DNA of 64,000 nt from Pseudoselenomonas ruminantium (GTDB lineage: Bacteria > Bacillota > Negativicutes > Selenomonadales > Selenomonadaceae): the NCBI RefSeq assembly GCF_900104055.1, contig NZ_FNJQ01000003.1:81908-145907 (forward strand), given 5' to 3'. This document shows, in pieces, positions 1 to 7,920 of the stretch. The notes below the pieces were generated by a model. That model saw only the letters and a list, made by a program, of their open reading frames with translations, did not search any database and was not told the DNA's origin. Positions within the stretch are counted from its first letter, which is position 1, and each line of letters begins with the position of its first letter. A program made the translations under genes and the position numbers.

Positions 1-911
1 TAAGCCGGTATCTTTTCGATCAGGCCAGCCGCCGTCATGCGTCTTACCAGTTCCCCATAGGCTTCCGGCGTAATCCGCAGGTCATCATAACGGATGAACT
101 GCAGGGACATTTCCACCACTTTTGCCTTGGCCTTCAGATAAAGCTGAGCAATCCGGGGCTGGTCTTCCCTGTGATTCGTCAGGTGTTCCCCGGCTGCCAG
201 GTATTTGGCCGTTGCCTGCTGCGCCAGTTCATGATGCTTGTCCACAAAATCGCCGTTGAAAACCAGCGCACAGCACAGGCTGTCCGGCCACAATTCCTCT
301 GCCTTGGCCAGGATATGACCTTTTCCCAGCGCAATGGCCTTAGCCCCGAAGGGTTCGGCCACACAGTAACCGGCAATCTGTCCCTGAGCAAGGCCGGCCG
401 GCATTTCTGGCGGCGAAAGTTCTACCACCGTCAAGTCCTGTATGCTCATGCCATGTTCTGCCAGCATCTGCTGCAGGAGCAGATTATGGGTGGACTGCTT
501 ATGGGGAATGGCAAAGATCTTTCCCCGCAGATCCTCCACTTTCTCAATATCATTGCCGCCGATGATCACATTGCCATCCTTATGCCCGAGCGCCGCGGCC
601 CGCACATCGATGCCCTGCTCCCTGGCCTTTACCGCTAGTTCAATCAGCACGGACGCTCCATCCACCTTGCCAGTATTCAAGGCATCCATGAGTTCCGGCC
701 AGGAACCGTACTTGATGAGTTCAATCTGCACATCATCATCGGTCAATAATTCCTTTTCCGCAAACAAGGGCAGGGCATGGGTAATGGGCAGATAGGCAAT
801 GCGCACCGTGCGCTTCCCCTCTGCCGCACCTTGCTGCCCCGCGGGCAGCATGCTGTAAAGCCCTGCCGCCGCTAACACGATCAGCAATAAGATCCAGACT
901 GCTTTCTTCAT
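1..911 (-). CDS. ABC transporter substrate-binding protein (NMT1/SsuA-like), cut by the left edge
   Basis: The gene starts at 911 and runs off the window with no stop, giving about 303 residues. The first 25 or so residues are a hydrophobic signal or anchor (MKKAVWILLLIVLAAAGLYS). After it comes VRIAYLPITHALPLF, typical of the opening strand of NMT1/THI5/SsuA-type periplasmic binding proteins, then the usual LMDALNTGKVDGA and GQIAGYCVAEPF segments. Family role: delivers a small organic or inorganic solute to an ABC permease. The start lies 4 bases after the cooS stop, so the two are very likely cotranscribed, and the solute may serve CO dehydrogenase. Substrate cannot be told from the sequence. 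Confidence 0.8.
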   Translation of the reverse strand, partial: MKKAVWILLLIVLAAAGLYSMLPAGQQGAAEGKRTVRIAYLPITHALPLFAEKELLTDDDVQIELIKYGSWPELMDALNTGKVDGASVLIELAVKAREQGIDVRAAALGHKDGNVIIGGNDIEKVEDLRGKIFAIPHKQSTHNLLLQQMLAEHGMSIQDLTVVELSPPEMPAGLAQGQIAGYCVAEPFGAKAIALGKGHILAKAEELWPDSLCCALVFNGDFVDKHHELAQQATAKYLAAGEHLTNHREDQPRIAQLYLKAKAKVVEMSLQFIRYDDLRITPEAYGELVRRMTAAGLIEKIPA

Positions 912-915
912 CGGC

Positions 916-2961
916 TCACCTCCATCCCAACTTCTTCCGCGCCAGCTTCATATCGGCCACAATCTTTTCTCCAAGCTCCCGGCCATTGACATTGACTGTC
1001 ATCACCGCCCCCAGAAGCTCCTTCGTATCCTCCTTGAGGAATTTTTCCACAGCCGTGGAACCCTGTACCGGCGGTTCTACGCAGTGATAAGAGTCAATGC
1101 CGAACAGGCGGAAAGCCAGGGACGCATCCAGCCCTTTCTCATTCGACCATTCCGGACTGGCAAAAGCATAGGGCATGTCCTTGAGGGCCTGTCCGGCTTT
1201 TCCTGCAACCCCGGCAAAAATGCCCGAGGAACGGGTGTTATCAATGCATTCGCCTACATGCCATACCGGCGGTACATCATATTCCTGCACAAAGCCCCGC
1301 AGGCCTTCCCCACATCTTGCTGCGCCTTCCTTGCTGCAATAACCCAGCTTCAGAAGCGGGAAAGACGCACAGCCATTGGTGAGGATCAGCACATTGTTTT
1401 CCAGCAGTACATCGGCCACGTCCAACGTGGCCTTTTCGTATACCACCCGGGGATTGCTGCAGCCCACCATATTGACGATTCCCAGGATGCGCCCATCGCG
1501 CAGCGCCTCATACAGAAGCTGGAAGTCCCCAAACTGTTCCGCCACATTCTCCGCCGTAAAGCCAATATCTGCCGTCACCTCATACTGCGGAATCGACACG
1601 GCTACATCACGGCGAGCGGCAAAACTTTCAATCGCCCGTTCCACAATCTTTCGGGCCAGTTTTTCCGTATCCCCAATGTTGCTATGGCGGTAATCATAGG
1701 CATAATGCTCGGCCCCAGGCAGCCGCGCCGAATCGCTGGTGGTCACAACTGTCGTTTTGAAGCAGCGGGCCACATCCATAATGGCCGGATAGACATCCTG
1801 CACATCAGCCACCCACAAATCCAAAGCACCCGTGCCTAAGATAAGTTCAGCACCCACGGCATTGGACAGCGGAATTACCCCTTCATAACGATACATCGCC
1901 GCCAGACAGGAACAGCATATTCCATAGAACTGAATGCCCTTGGCACCTTTTTCCTGCGCCAGTTTTACCATTTCCGGCAGATGCCCCACCCGGACAATCT
2001 CACTGACCAACGTGGGCAGATGCCCATGAACGGCGATATTGACATAGCCTTTTTTAAGCGCCCCCACATTGACCTTCGACGTAGCCCGGTGACCGGTACC
2101 AAAGAGCACATCCGTACCGATATTGGAGGCTACAACCCCTGTAAAGCAGAAGGCCAGCCCACAGCGCAGGAATGCCTTGAGGATGCTTTGATAATCCCCA
2201 TCCGTCCCTACGCCGGTACGGTGATAGGCATCAAAGACTTCCTGATAGGCGCTGATGGGAATAATCCCCAGCTTATCCCATACCTCCTGCCTCTCTGCCG
2301 GAGCCAGGGACCGAATGGTCCGATAATCATCCGGCAGCGGACGGGACAAATCCTCGAGCAGCACATCGGCCAGTTTCCCCACCAGCCGCTTGGCACTCTG
2401 TCCTCTGGTTTCAATGCCAAAGGCCTGGCAGACATTACGCAGTTTCTTCTCGCCTAAAATCGGCAGCTTCAGTTTGCCCTCGGCCACAAACTTCATGGTC
2501 AACAGGATTTCCCGGGCATGCGCACCATGCTGGGCCACACCAGCGGCAGCACTGCGCAGGAGATTGCGGGCCACAATCAAATCCGCATCAGCCCCGCATA
2601 CACCTCGCGGACTTTTTTTCGTAATCTTGCAAGGGCCCATATTGCAGATCTTGCAACAGACACCACACAGACCAAAGGAACACTGCGGTTTCTGCGCATC
2701 GAAGCGGTCAAATACCGTTTCCTGTCCCATTTCAGCCAAACGATGCAAGAGTTCTTTCACGGCTGGATCTGGCGTCTGCTCCAGCACATCCTGTTTCGTG
2801 GCAAATGTCTTGCGATACTCAGCCACCGCCTGCATATAATCATTTACACCGCCATGCTCGTGCGGATGGCTGGCATCGTGCTCATGATAATGCCAATCCG
2901 CATGTTCATGTACATGGTCATACTCGTGATGATGTTCCTGCTTATTTTCCTCAGACAACAT
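916..2961 (-). CDS. cooS: Anaerobic carbon monoxide dehydrogenase catalytic subunit CooS
   Basis: 681 residues, normal for the Ni-Fe CODH family that interconverts CO and CO2. Residues about 95-115 carry the dense cysteine block CSFGLCGVCCKICNMGPC that binds the B and D [4Fe-4S] clusters. Later ligand segments of the C-cluster are visible: the His in NIAVHGHLPTL and cysteines in GICCSC, NMVGCSNPR, TNGCAS and HVGECIDN. The first 40 residues are an extra His-rich tail with 12 His in about 30 residues, which could hold nickel. A Shine-Dalgarno-like AGGGGAGAG sits just before the ATG. No cooF or acetyl-CoA synthase subunit is next to it; the only visible partner is the binding protein 4 bases downstream. 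Confidence 0.96.
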   Translation of the reverse strand: MLSEENKQEHHHEYDHVHEHADWHYHEHDASHPHEHGGVNDYMQAVAEYRKTFATKQDVLEQTPDPAVKELLHRLAEMGQETVFDRFDAQKPQCSFGLCGVCCKICNMGPCKITKKSPRGVCGADADLIVARNLLRSAAAGVAQHGAHAREILLTMKFVAEGKLKLPILGEKKLRNVCQAFGIETRGQSAKRLVGKLADVLLEDLSRPLPDDYRTIRSLAPAERQEVWDKLGIIPISAYQEVFDAYHRTGVGTDGDYQSILKAFLRCGLAFCFTGVVASNIGTDVLFGTGHRATSKVNVGALKKGYVNIAVHGHLPTLVSEIVRVGHLPEMVKLAQEKGAKGIQFYGICCSCLAAMYRYEGVIPLSNAVGAELILGTGALDLWVADVQDVYPAIMDVARCFKTTVVTTSDSARLPGAEHYAYDYRHSNIGDTEKLARKIVERAIESFAARRDVAVSIPQYEVTADIGFTAENVAEQFGDFQLLYEALRDGRILGIVNMVGCSNPRVVYEKATLDVADVLLENNVLILTNGCASFPLLKLGYCSKEGAARCGEGLRGFVQEYDVPPVWHVGECIDNTRSSGIFAGVAGKAGQALKDMPYAFASPEWSNEKGLDASLAFRLFGIDSYHCVEPPVQGSTAVEKFLKEDTKELLGAVMTVNVNGRELGEKIVADMKLARKKLGWR

Positions 2962-3374
2962 TGCTCTCCCCTGCTTTCACTTTATATATCCACCAATACA
3001 CAACAAATATATTTTTGTATTTTCAAAAAGTAACAATCTGTTTTATTTTTTTACAAAAACATAGTTGTATTGTATACACTTTTATCCAGTATGTCAATAG
3101 GCAATTTATATAACAAGAAACTGCATGCCCTATCATAAGCAATAGACCATGACAAAACACCATAATATAAGACCAGCTGGTTGAATATTTCCCACTCATC
3201 TTTAGACTGAATGATTCCAGCCTTTACGATGTAAATACAATGTACCGCCATAATTCCGACATTAGTCGTGAATATGGCGGCACATAATATTTTTAGGATA
3301 TCTGTAAGAAGATTTTCATTCTTCGTTCTAAAATTTTAAAATGTGCTCTTGACAAAGAAACCATTTAACACTTT
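2962..3374. other. AT-rich intergenic region upstream of cooS
   Basis: About 410 bases of AT-rich sequence with no convincing gene; a 66-codon minus-strand reading frame inside it (3051-3251) has no family resemblance or good ribosome site. On the minus strand a TATATAAAGTGAAAG stretch lies about 25 bases before the cooS start and probably holds its -10 region. Confidence 0.4.
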
Positions 3375-4008
3375 TCAAACTTCTCCTAATGCGATTGTAA
3401 CTTTTTCATGTAAATCTCCATTTCTTAAACACCATTCTCCATATTCAAGTGCATATATTGAATCTTTAGACTTTGCAGCCTTTTGATAGTTATTATACGC
3501 CTCATTTTCCCTTTTTCCCCAACGTCCGTATCCATAGAAACAAATATTCTCTTTGATAAAAAACGCCCAACCATCACCGGCTTCTATTGCCTTGTTAAGC
3601 CATTTAATTTCTTTGTCCAGTTTAATGCTATGGTTCTTTTTCGCCGACTCAGCAAAATTGCCATCTATATACTCATGCCCAAGACGGCCTATTGTTTCTA
3701 AACCGCTATTCTGTACAGCCTTATCCAGCCAAGCCTTGTATTCTTCTGCTAATTTACCAGCCCATACGTCCTTGGCCATTTGAAAATAGTCACGCACCCT
3801 TTCTTTATCACAGAAGCAAAGACGACCTGTTCCATAAGCTTCAGCCAAAAAGAACATCGCCTCCACATCACCGGCATTCCTCCGCAATTGCTTCATCTCT
3901 AGGAACACCTTGCCCCAACTTATACATCACACCTATCCAATACATGCACCTAGCAGCATAATCATCTGGTTTTGATGTTCCATTAACGATGAAAAGGAAT
4001 TCTTCCAT
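3375..4008 (-). pseudogene. Sel1-repeat protein gene, frameshifted
   Basis: Two overlapping frames make one gene. The first, starting at ATG 4008, encodes MEEFLFIVNGTSKPDDYAAR and continues through a Sel1-like helix (YWIGVMYKLGQGVPRDEA) before a stop near 3870. The second frame continues with AGDVEAMFFLAEAYGTGRL, exactly what should follow in a Sel1 repeat, and runs to 3375. A single-base indel near 3870-3900 explains the break. Sel1 repeats are TPR-like helical pairs that bind proteins. The gene starts 3 bases after the neighbouring Sel1 gene stops. The break may be real decay or a sequencing error. Confidence 0.6.
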
Positions 4009-4011
4009 AGC

Positions 4012-4320
4012 TTATTTATATTTTCCTCTTAACTTGCAAATCTCTTCTACATAAAAGCATCGTTGAATATATGAAGTATTCGCTATCATCGCCAATGCGT
4101 TTTCAGCCTTCTTATGCCCTTCATTCGCAGCCTGCTTAAACAGCGCTCTAGCTTTATAAATACTTTTCTGAATTCCAGTACCGGATTGATACATACGAGT
4201 TGCCAAATACATTGCTTGTGTATCACCTTCAGCTATTGCTTTTTCATAATAATCCATCGCAGCATCATAATTCTTCATTCGATAGGCTCTTCTGCCTTTA
4301 TATAACCAACTCTTATTCAT
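4012..4320 (-). CDS. Small Sel1/TPR-repeat protein
   Basis: 102 residues. Two helical repeats are visible: MKNYDAAMDYYEKAIAEGDT and then AMYLATRMYQSGTGIQKSIYKARALFKQAANEGHKKAENALAM, the latter a good Sel1 unit (A-x-Y-L-A..Y..G.G..K....A...F..AA..GH..A). No signal peptide, so probably cytoplasmic. It belongs to the minus-strand row that runs from pcfJ to the frameshifted Sel1 gene. Sel1 proteins act as scaffolds; the partner is unknown. Confidence 0.7.
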   Translation of the reverse strand: MNKSWLYKGRRAYRMKNYDAAMDYYEKAIAEGDTQAMYLATRMYQSGTGIQKSIYKARALFKQAANEGHKKAENALAMIANTSYIQRCFYVEEICKLRGKYK

Positions 4321-4371
4321 ACCACTGCCCTCATCAATAAGCCATGCTATCTATTATGGCCATCTCCACCA

Positions 4372-4512
4372 TTATCCATCCACTAAGATTCCCATAAATA
4401 CCTTCCCTAGCGCTCTCACAGCCTCTTTTGCATCTTCCCCTTCTGCCTGTGTATAATCCCATAGGATTCTTTTATTGCTTTCTTTGCCCTCAATATGGTC
4501 CTTGTAATTCAT
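4372..4512 (-). CDS. Hypothetical 46-residue protein
   Basis: A short frame (MNYKDHIEGKESNKRILWDY, ending in VFMGILVDG) starts 11 bases after the FtsZ-like gene stops, with AAAGGTG ahead of the ATG as a ribosome site. Position and ribosome site suggest translation within the operon. No family recognised; mostly charged and helical-looking. Confidence 0.45.
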   Translation of the reverse strand: MNYKDHIEGKESNKRILWDYTQAEGEDAKEAVRALGKVFMGILVDG

Positions 4513-4523
4513 GCTAATCACCT

Positions 4524-5264
4524 TTATTCCCCAATTAAAATAGACACCCGAATCACATCATCCAAAGATTCATCAATAGACGATCCCCAAATAATCGCGG
4601 CCTGCTTATTCTCCATCCAATCGAGGATTGTTTCACTAGCTTCTTGAATTTCATACATACTTAAATTAGCTTCACTGCCAGTAACATTCAACAGAACAGA
4701 CGTGCCTACGCTTTGAGCTTTTTCATTCTGCTTAGTCAGCTTGTTTACGGCCTCCATAGCAGCAATTATACTTGCCTTTTCACCTTCAGCTTCTCCCGTA
4801 GCTATTAATAAGCTTTTTTTATCCTTACATACCGTTTGAACATCACACAAATCTAGATTTACTAATCCTGGAATACAAACGATATCATATATAGATTTAA
4901 TAGCATAGTATATACCTTTGTAAATCTCAGACTCTCCTGCATATTTTTCAGGATTTATGGTCATCAATGGCGCTGGTAATTCTATCTGTTCTTCAGAAAT
5001 CAATATTGTTATCAATAATATACTTTTATCCTTATTAGCCGCTACCGCTTGCTTAAACTTATTTACATCTTCCTTCTCCCTAACATCGCCGATCAAAAAG
5101 CAAATGTCTATGCTCCTCCATGTCGAAGGTTCTAATGGATTTCCCTCCAGCAACTTAAATTCTTCAGCAAATTTTTGCCGTTTCCATATCTCAGCAGTTT
5201 TACCGATTAAAGCCACTCTGAGATCACACCCTTTTTCATCAGTATTTTCATTTAACTCAAACAT
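4524..5264 (-). CDS. Degenerate FtsZ-like protein lacking the GTP-binding signature
   Basis: 246 residues against about 350-400 for FtsZ. The C-terminal half follows the FtsZ C-terminal domain closely: IPGLVNLDLCDVQTVCKDK, then GEAEGEKASIIAAMEAV, then SVLLNVTGSEANLSMYEIQEA and AIIWGSSIDESLDDVIRVSI. The N-terminal 110 residues keep a Rossmann-like rhythm (DICFLIGDV...SILLITILIS), but the place where FtsZ has GGGTGTG reads GDVREKED, so GTP hydrolysis is unlikely. A clear AGGAGG site precedes the ATG. It lies between the PcfJ-like gene (17-base gap) and the small Sel1-type genes. Inference: it may contact host FtsZ or a related filament; nothing shows the direction of effect. Confidence 0.75.
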   Translation of the reverse strand: MFELNENTDEKGCDLRVALIGKTAEIWKRQKFAEEFKLLEGNPLEPSTWRSIDICFLIGDVREKEDVNKFKQAVAANKDKSILLITILISEEQIELPAPLMTINPEKYAGESEIYKGIYYAIKSIYDIVCIPGLVNLDLCDVQTVCKDKKSLLIATGEAEGEKASIIAAMEAVNKLTKQNEKAQSVGTSVLLNVTGSEANLSMYEIQEASETILDWMENKQAAIIWGSSIDESLDDVIRVSILIGE

Positions 5265-5281
5265 TTTTAATTCCTCCTCAA

Positions 5282-6763
5282 TTAGTGTCTATAGAAAATC
5301 TTATTTTCTTTTGCCCATTCTGCAATGACTGCACGATAATCTGCTGGTAATCTTTGATTACAATAACCAAGCGCCTGTGTAATTCTGCCCTGTTTCACCT
5401 CAATACAAGCAACGTATTTTTCCTGTTTCTTCATCGCTACGATTAACGACCATTTTGATAGAACATCCGAATTATAACTTGCAACACAGTTATGGAATAA
5501 ATTCCCCCATTTATGTAATTCATTTGTATTTTTAGGCAAATGGAATGTATATTCCCCCAGATGATTTTCTAAGGCCAATTCTTTTTCATTATATTCATAC
5601 ATTCTATTCTCACGTTTGTAATTCTCCCCTGCGTTCCTATAACGGTTTACTATATCCGGGCGTGCGATAAACAGCTCATCTACTAATGCATCGTGGACTT
5701 CCTGGCTAAGCCCTTCATTAAGCAATCGCCGATACACTGTCTGGTCTATCAGTCCTTCGTTATTATCCAGTTCAGCTTCCACAAATATTCTCAACGTATC
5801 TAATGCAGCATAGGTGAAATTATCATTACACCAACGAAGAACACGCGGAGCAATAGCTTTTTCCTCTCGATGACGCAGCAACCAACGACAAAACCGTTGA
5901 AAACGATTCAGGTCATAGGCTCCTGTTCCTCTTAAATTCAACACACCTACGGTGCCATTGTAACGCATATCCAGTAATCGGTAACCAAAAATCTCTTCCC
6001 GATAGAAAAAACGACGAATGATATTGATATCCGTAAATCCGCATTGACGAAGAAAAATGTATACCAATATGCTTTCCGGGCTCCTCACATAGGCTTTACG
6101 TAAACTGGGTGGCAGATTTTTTATATCCAAATATCTGCACAATTCCCGATAACTATCAAAGCGTCCCTGCTCCTTTATTGCTTTATAAGCCGCCTGTCCC
6201 AAAACATCTTTCAGAATATATATATTTGGATCCAATGCGCTTTCACAAAATGCAATTAAATGCTTTAAGCCATGATCATCACCTAAATAACTGGGACGAA
6301 ATCCGTATTTGTCTTCAGCTATTTCCCTCAAATATTCTATGGCCACATCAGTAACCATGGCTGGTATATCAACGTGCCTTGCCGCCAATAATTCCGGAAA
6401 TAATATACTCCCCCCACAAACATAGCCATTGCGCCAGTTCCTTATATCATTGCCCACAATGGATGCAGGCCACCCCTGCAGATTGCCATGATCAATATCA
6501 CATTCAATCGTCCACTCCTTATCCGTAACCTCAGTAATCGCATTTTCCTCTAAAGTAACCCTTTTGATATGTAAAGCAAGTTCTACCGTTCTATTGGAAA
6601 ACAACTCTACACTCCAGCTCAATGGCAAATAGACATAGGAAAATCGCCAGTCATCTATTCTTAGCTCCTTCATACGATGCTCTAAATCGTCCTGTGTGCA
6701 ATCTTTCTCCTGCCAATCGTCTTCTATTGCATTGTAATAAAAACACCTTTTCTTATTGTCCAT
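5282..6763 (-). CDS. PcfJ-like protein
   Basis: 493 residues from ATG 6763, chosen because GGGGGAG lies just ahead; an upstream in-frame ATG has no ribosome site. The last 90 residues match the PcfJ domain found in conjugative and mobile elements: HLPKNTNELHKWGNLFHNC followed by VASYNSDVLSKWSLIVAMKK and KQGRITQALGYCNQRLP. The first 400 residues are helical with no recognised fold. The function of PcfJ proteins is not established. The gene leads the minus-strand run pcfJ - FtsZ-like - small ORF - Sel1 - Sel1. Confidence 0.75.
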   Translation of the reverse strand: MDNKKRCFYYNAIEDDWQEKDCTQDDLEHRMKELRIDDWRFSYVYLPLSWSVELFSNRTVELALHIKRVTLEENAITEVTDKEWTIECDIDHGNLQGWPASIVGNDIRNWRNGYVCGGSILFPELLAARHVDIPAMVTDVAIEYLREIAEDKYGFRPSYLGDDHGLKHLIAFCESALDPNIYILKDVLGQAAYKAIKEQGRFDSYRELCRYLDIKNLPPSLRKAYVRSPESILVYIFLRQCGFTDINIIRRFFYREEIFGYRLLDMRYNGTVGVLNLRGTGAYDLNRFQRFCRWLLRHREEKAIAPRVLRWCNDNFTYAALDTLRIFVEAELDNNEGLIDQTVYRRLLNEGLSQEVHDALVDELFIARPDIVNRYRNAGENYKRENRMYEYNEKELALENHLGEYTFHLPKNTNELHKWGNLFHNCVASYNSDVLSKWSLIVAMKKQEKYVACIEVKQGRITQALGYCNQRLPADYRAVIAEWAKENKIFYRH

Positions 6764-6790
6764 TTTCTCCCCCATGTATCTTTATATAAT

Positions 6791-6829
6791 CCTGGCTATA
6801 GCTACTTTTTCTAAGTTTCTATAGCCAGG
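6791..6829 (-). terminator. 11-bp perfect inverted repeat between yaaW-like and pcfJ-like genes
   Basis: CCTGGCTATAG at 6791-6801 is repeated in reverse complement at 6819-6829 with a 17-base loop. It lies after the yaaW-like stop and 27 bases before the pcfJ start. It lacks a long T-run, so it may be a weak terminator, a processing site or an operator. Confidence 0.5.
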
Positions 6830-6840
6830 GGTATTCATTT

Positions 6841-7566
6841 TTAATAAGAGTTATACTTCGCACGAATATATGCAACTTGAATCACAGCGGGAACTGTTAC
6901 GCGATACGCAGGTCCGGCAATATCTATAGCCAGCCAAAGGGCATTCAATGCTATGCCTACTGGGCCAGCAAAAACTGAAATTGCCTTCGTCAAGGCCGCA
7001 TTTCCAGCCACACTGATTCCTCTACCCAAAAGGGTTCTTGCCACAGCATTGGCCACAATTACGGATATCTTGTATGGCGAGAATCCGGTTTTGAGAATCA
7101 TCATCTGCAGAGCAGCTATCACGGCCTGTTTAGTAAAATGATTCACCTTTATATCTAGGTTATCAATCAGCTCCTTCATCTGATCATCATCCATTTCATC
7201 CAACGCTTTTATCAAGATTTTGCAAAGCAAGTTCATCTCGATAACCGATATGCTCGCATCGGAATTATAGTTCACATTAAGGTAATCGCACACATCGCAC
7301 AGTACCTCTCGATATGTCACCCCTTCTCCACCACGTAGAAAGTTAACAAAGGTATTGCCGCCAAAGCACTGCAACTCAGCAGCAATATCCTGCCAATACG
7401 CATTGGGATTATTACGATTGTTTTTATAACCAGAGGTAGAAGTTAGTTCTTCGGTAAGCCGCAAATCACCATCTTCATCTCTCGTCAAATAATCTACCAA
7501 AACTTGCAAATCATCATTTTCAGCAATGGACAGGATTTCCAGATCTTCGTCGTTACGGTACGTCAT
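6841..7566 (-). CDS. YaaW/UPF0174 family protein
   Basis: 241 residues. The N-terminus (NDEDLEILSIAENDDLQVLV, then LTRDEDGDLRLTEEL) matches the short DUF3944-type opening of YaaW, followed by the family's AYWQDIAAELQCFGGNTFVN core. The C-terminal 80 residues are hydrophobic and Gly/Ala-rich (GRGISVAGNAAL, GPVGIALNALW) and end AYRVTVPAVIQVAYIR, again as in YaaW. Function of the family is not established; the C-terminus looks membrane-active. AGGAGG precedes the start, and a copy of the shared TGCCAAA/GGTTTATA promoter lies 45-75 bases upstream. Confidence 0.85.
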   Translation of the reverse strand: MTYRNDEDLEILSIAENDDLQVLVDYLTRDEDGDLRLTEELTSTSGYKNNRNNPNAYWQDIAAELQCFGGNTFVNFLRGGEGVTYREVLCDVCDYLNVNYNSDASISVIEMNLLCKILIKALDEMDDDQMKELIDNLDIKVNHFTKQAVIAALQMMILKTGFSPYKISVIVANAVARTLLGRGISVAGNAALTKAISVFAGPVGIALNALWLAIDIAGPAYRVTVPAVIQVAYIRAKYNSY

Positions 7567-7610
7567 GATATTTTCCTCCTAAATTCAACAAATGATTGAC
7601 CTTCTATCTA

Positions 7611-7641
7611 TATAAACCACTCTTCAGTAGTATTTTTGGCA
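7611..7641 (-). promoter_or_regulatory. Shared-promoter copy 1 (upstream of yaaW-like gene)
   Basis: On the minus strand TGCCAAAAA is followed, 23 bases after its first T, by GGTTTATA. This spacing is identical in all eight copies listed in this window. A/T-tracts (AAAATTTTT) lie just upstream, as at other copies. Confidence 0.7.
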
Positions 7642-7660
7642 TTTTGCCTTAAAAATTTTA

Positions 7661-7858
7661 TTATCCGTCTCCAATGAGCCAACTAAGTATCCCACCAAGG
7701 AGAACTACTTCAGTCACAACAGGTGCGATGACATCTACAACTACACTAGGATCCTCTTTGATAACAGGACATACTGCTGCTGCCAGAATGGCACCTGCCG
7801 TCGTGTTAGTAATGGCAGTCTCAACTGCACCCACTTCTCTTACTTGATTCATTTTCAT
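7661..7858 (-). CDS. Small hydrophobic peptide, island type
   Basis: 65 residues from ATG 7858 (MKMNQVREVGAVETAI...). Two hydrophobic stretches flank an acidic KEDPSVVVD: NTTAGAILAAAVCPVI and VIAPVVTEVVLLGGILSWLI. No recognised family; it resembles a small membrane peptide or bacteriocin-like product. The leader AAAGGACGTGTCCATA before the ATG is nearly the same as that of the next gene upstream (AAAGGATGTGTCTATT), which supports this start and suggests duplication of the 5' region. Confidence 0.6.
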   Translation of the reverse strand: MKMNQVREVGAVETAITNTTAGAILAAAVCPVIKEDPSVVVDVIAPVVTEVVLLGGILSWLIGDG

Positions 7859-7920
7859 TATGGACACGTCCTTTCTTTTAACATCAAGCATCGTAACGGT
7901 TGGCAGCATACAGGACTGAC

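Noticed and set aside
2962..3010. Shared promoter ahead of cooS
   Set aside because: GGATATATAAAGTGAAAG resembles the -10 part, but no TGCCAAA lies at the fixed distance.
3051..3251. 66-residue minus-strand frame upstream of cooS
   Set aside because: Weak ribosome site and no recognisable features; AT-rich chance frame is likely.
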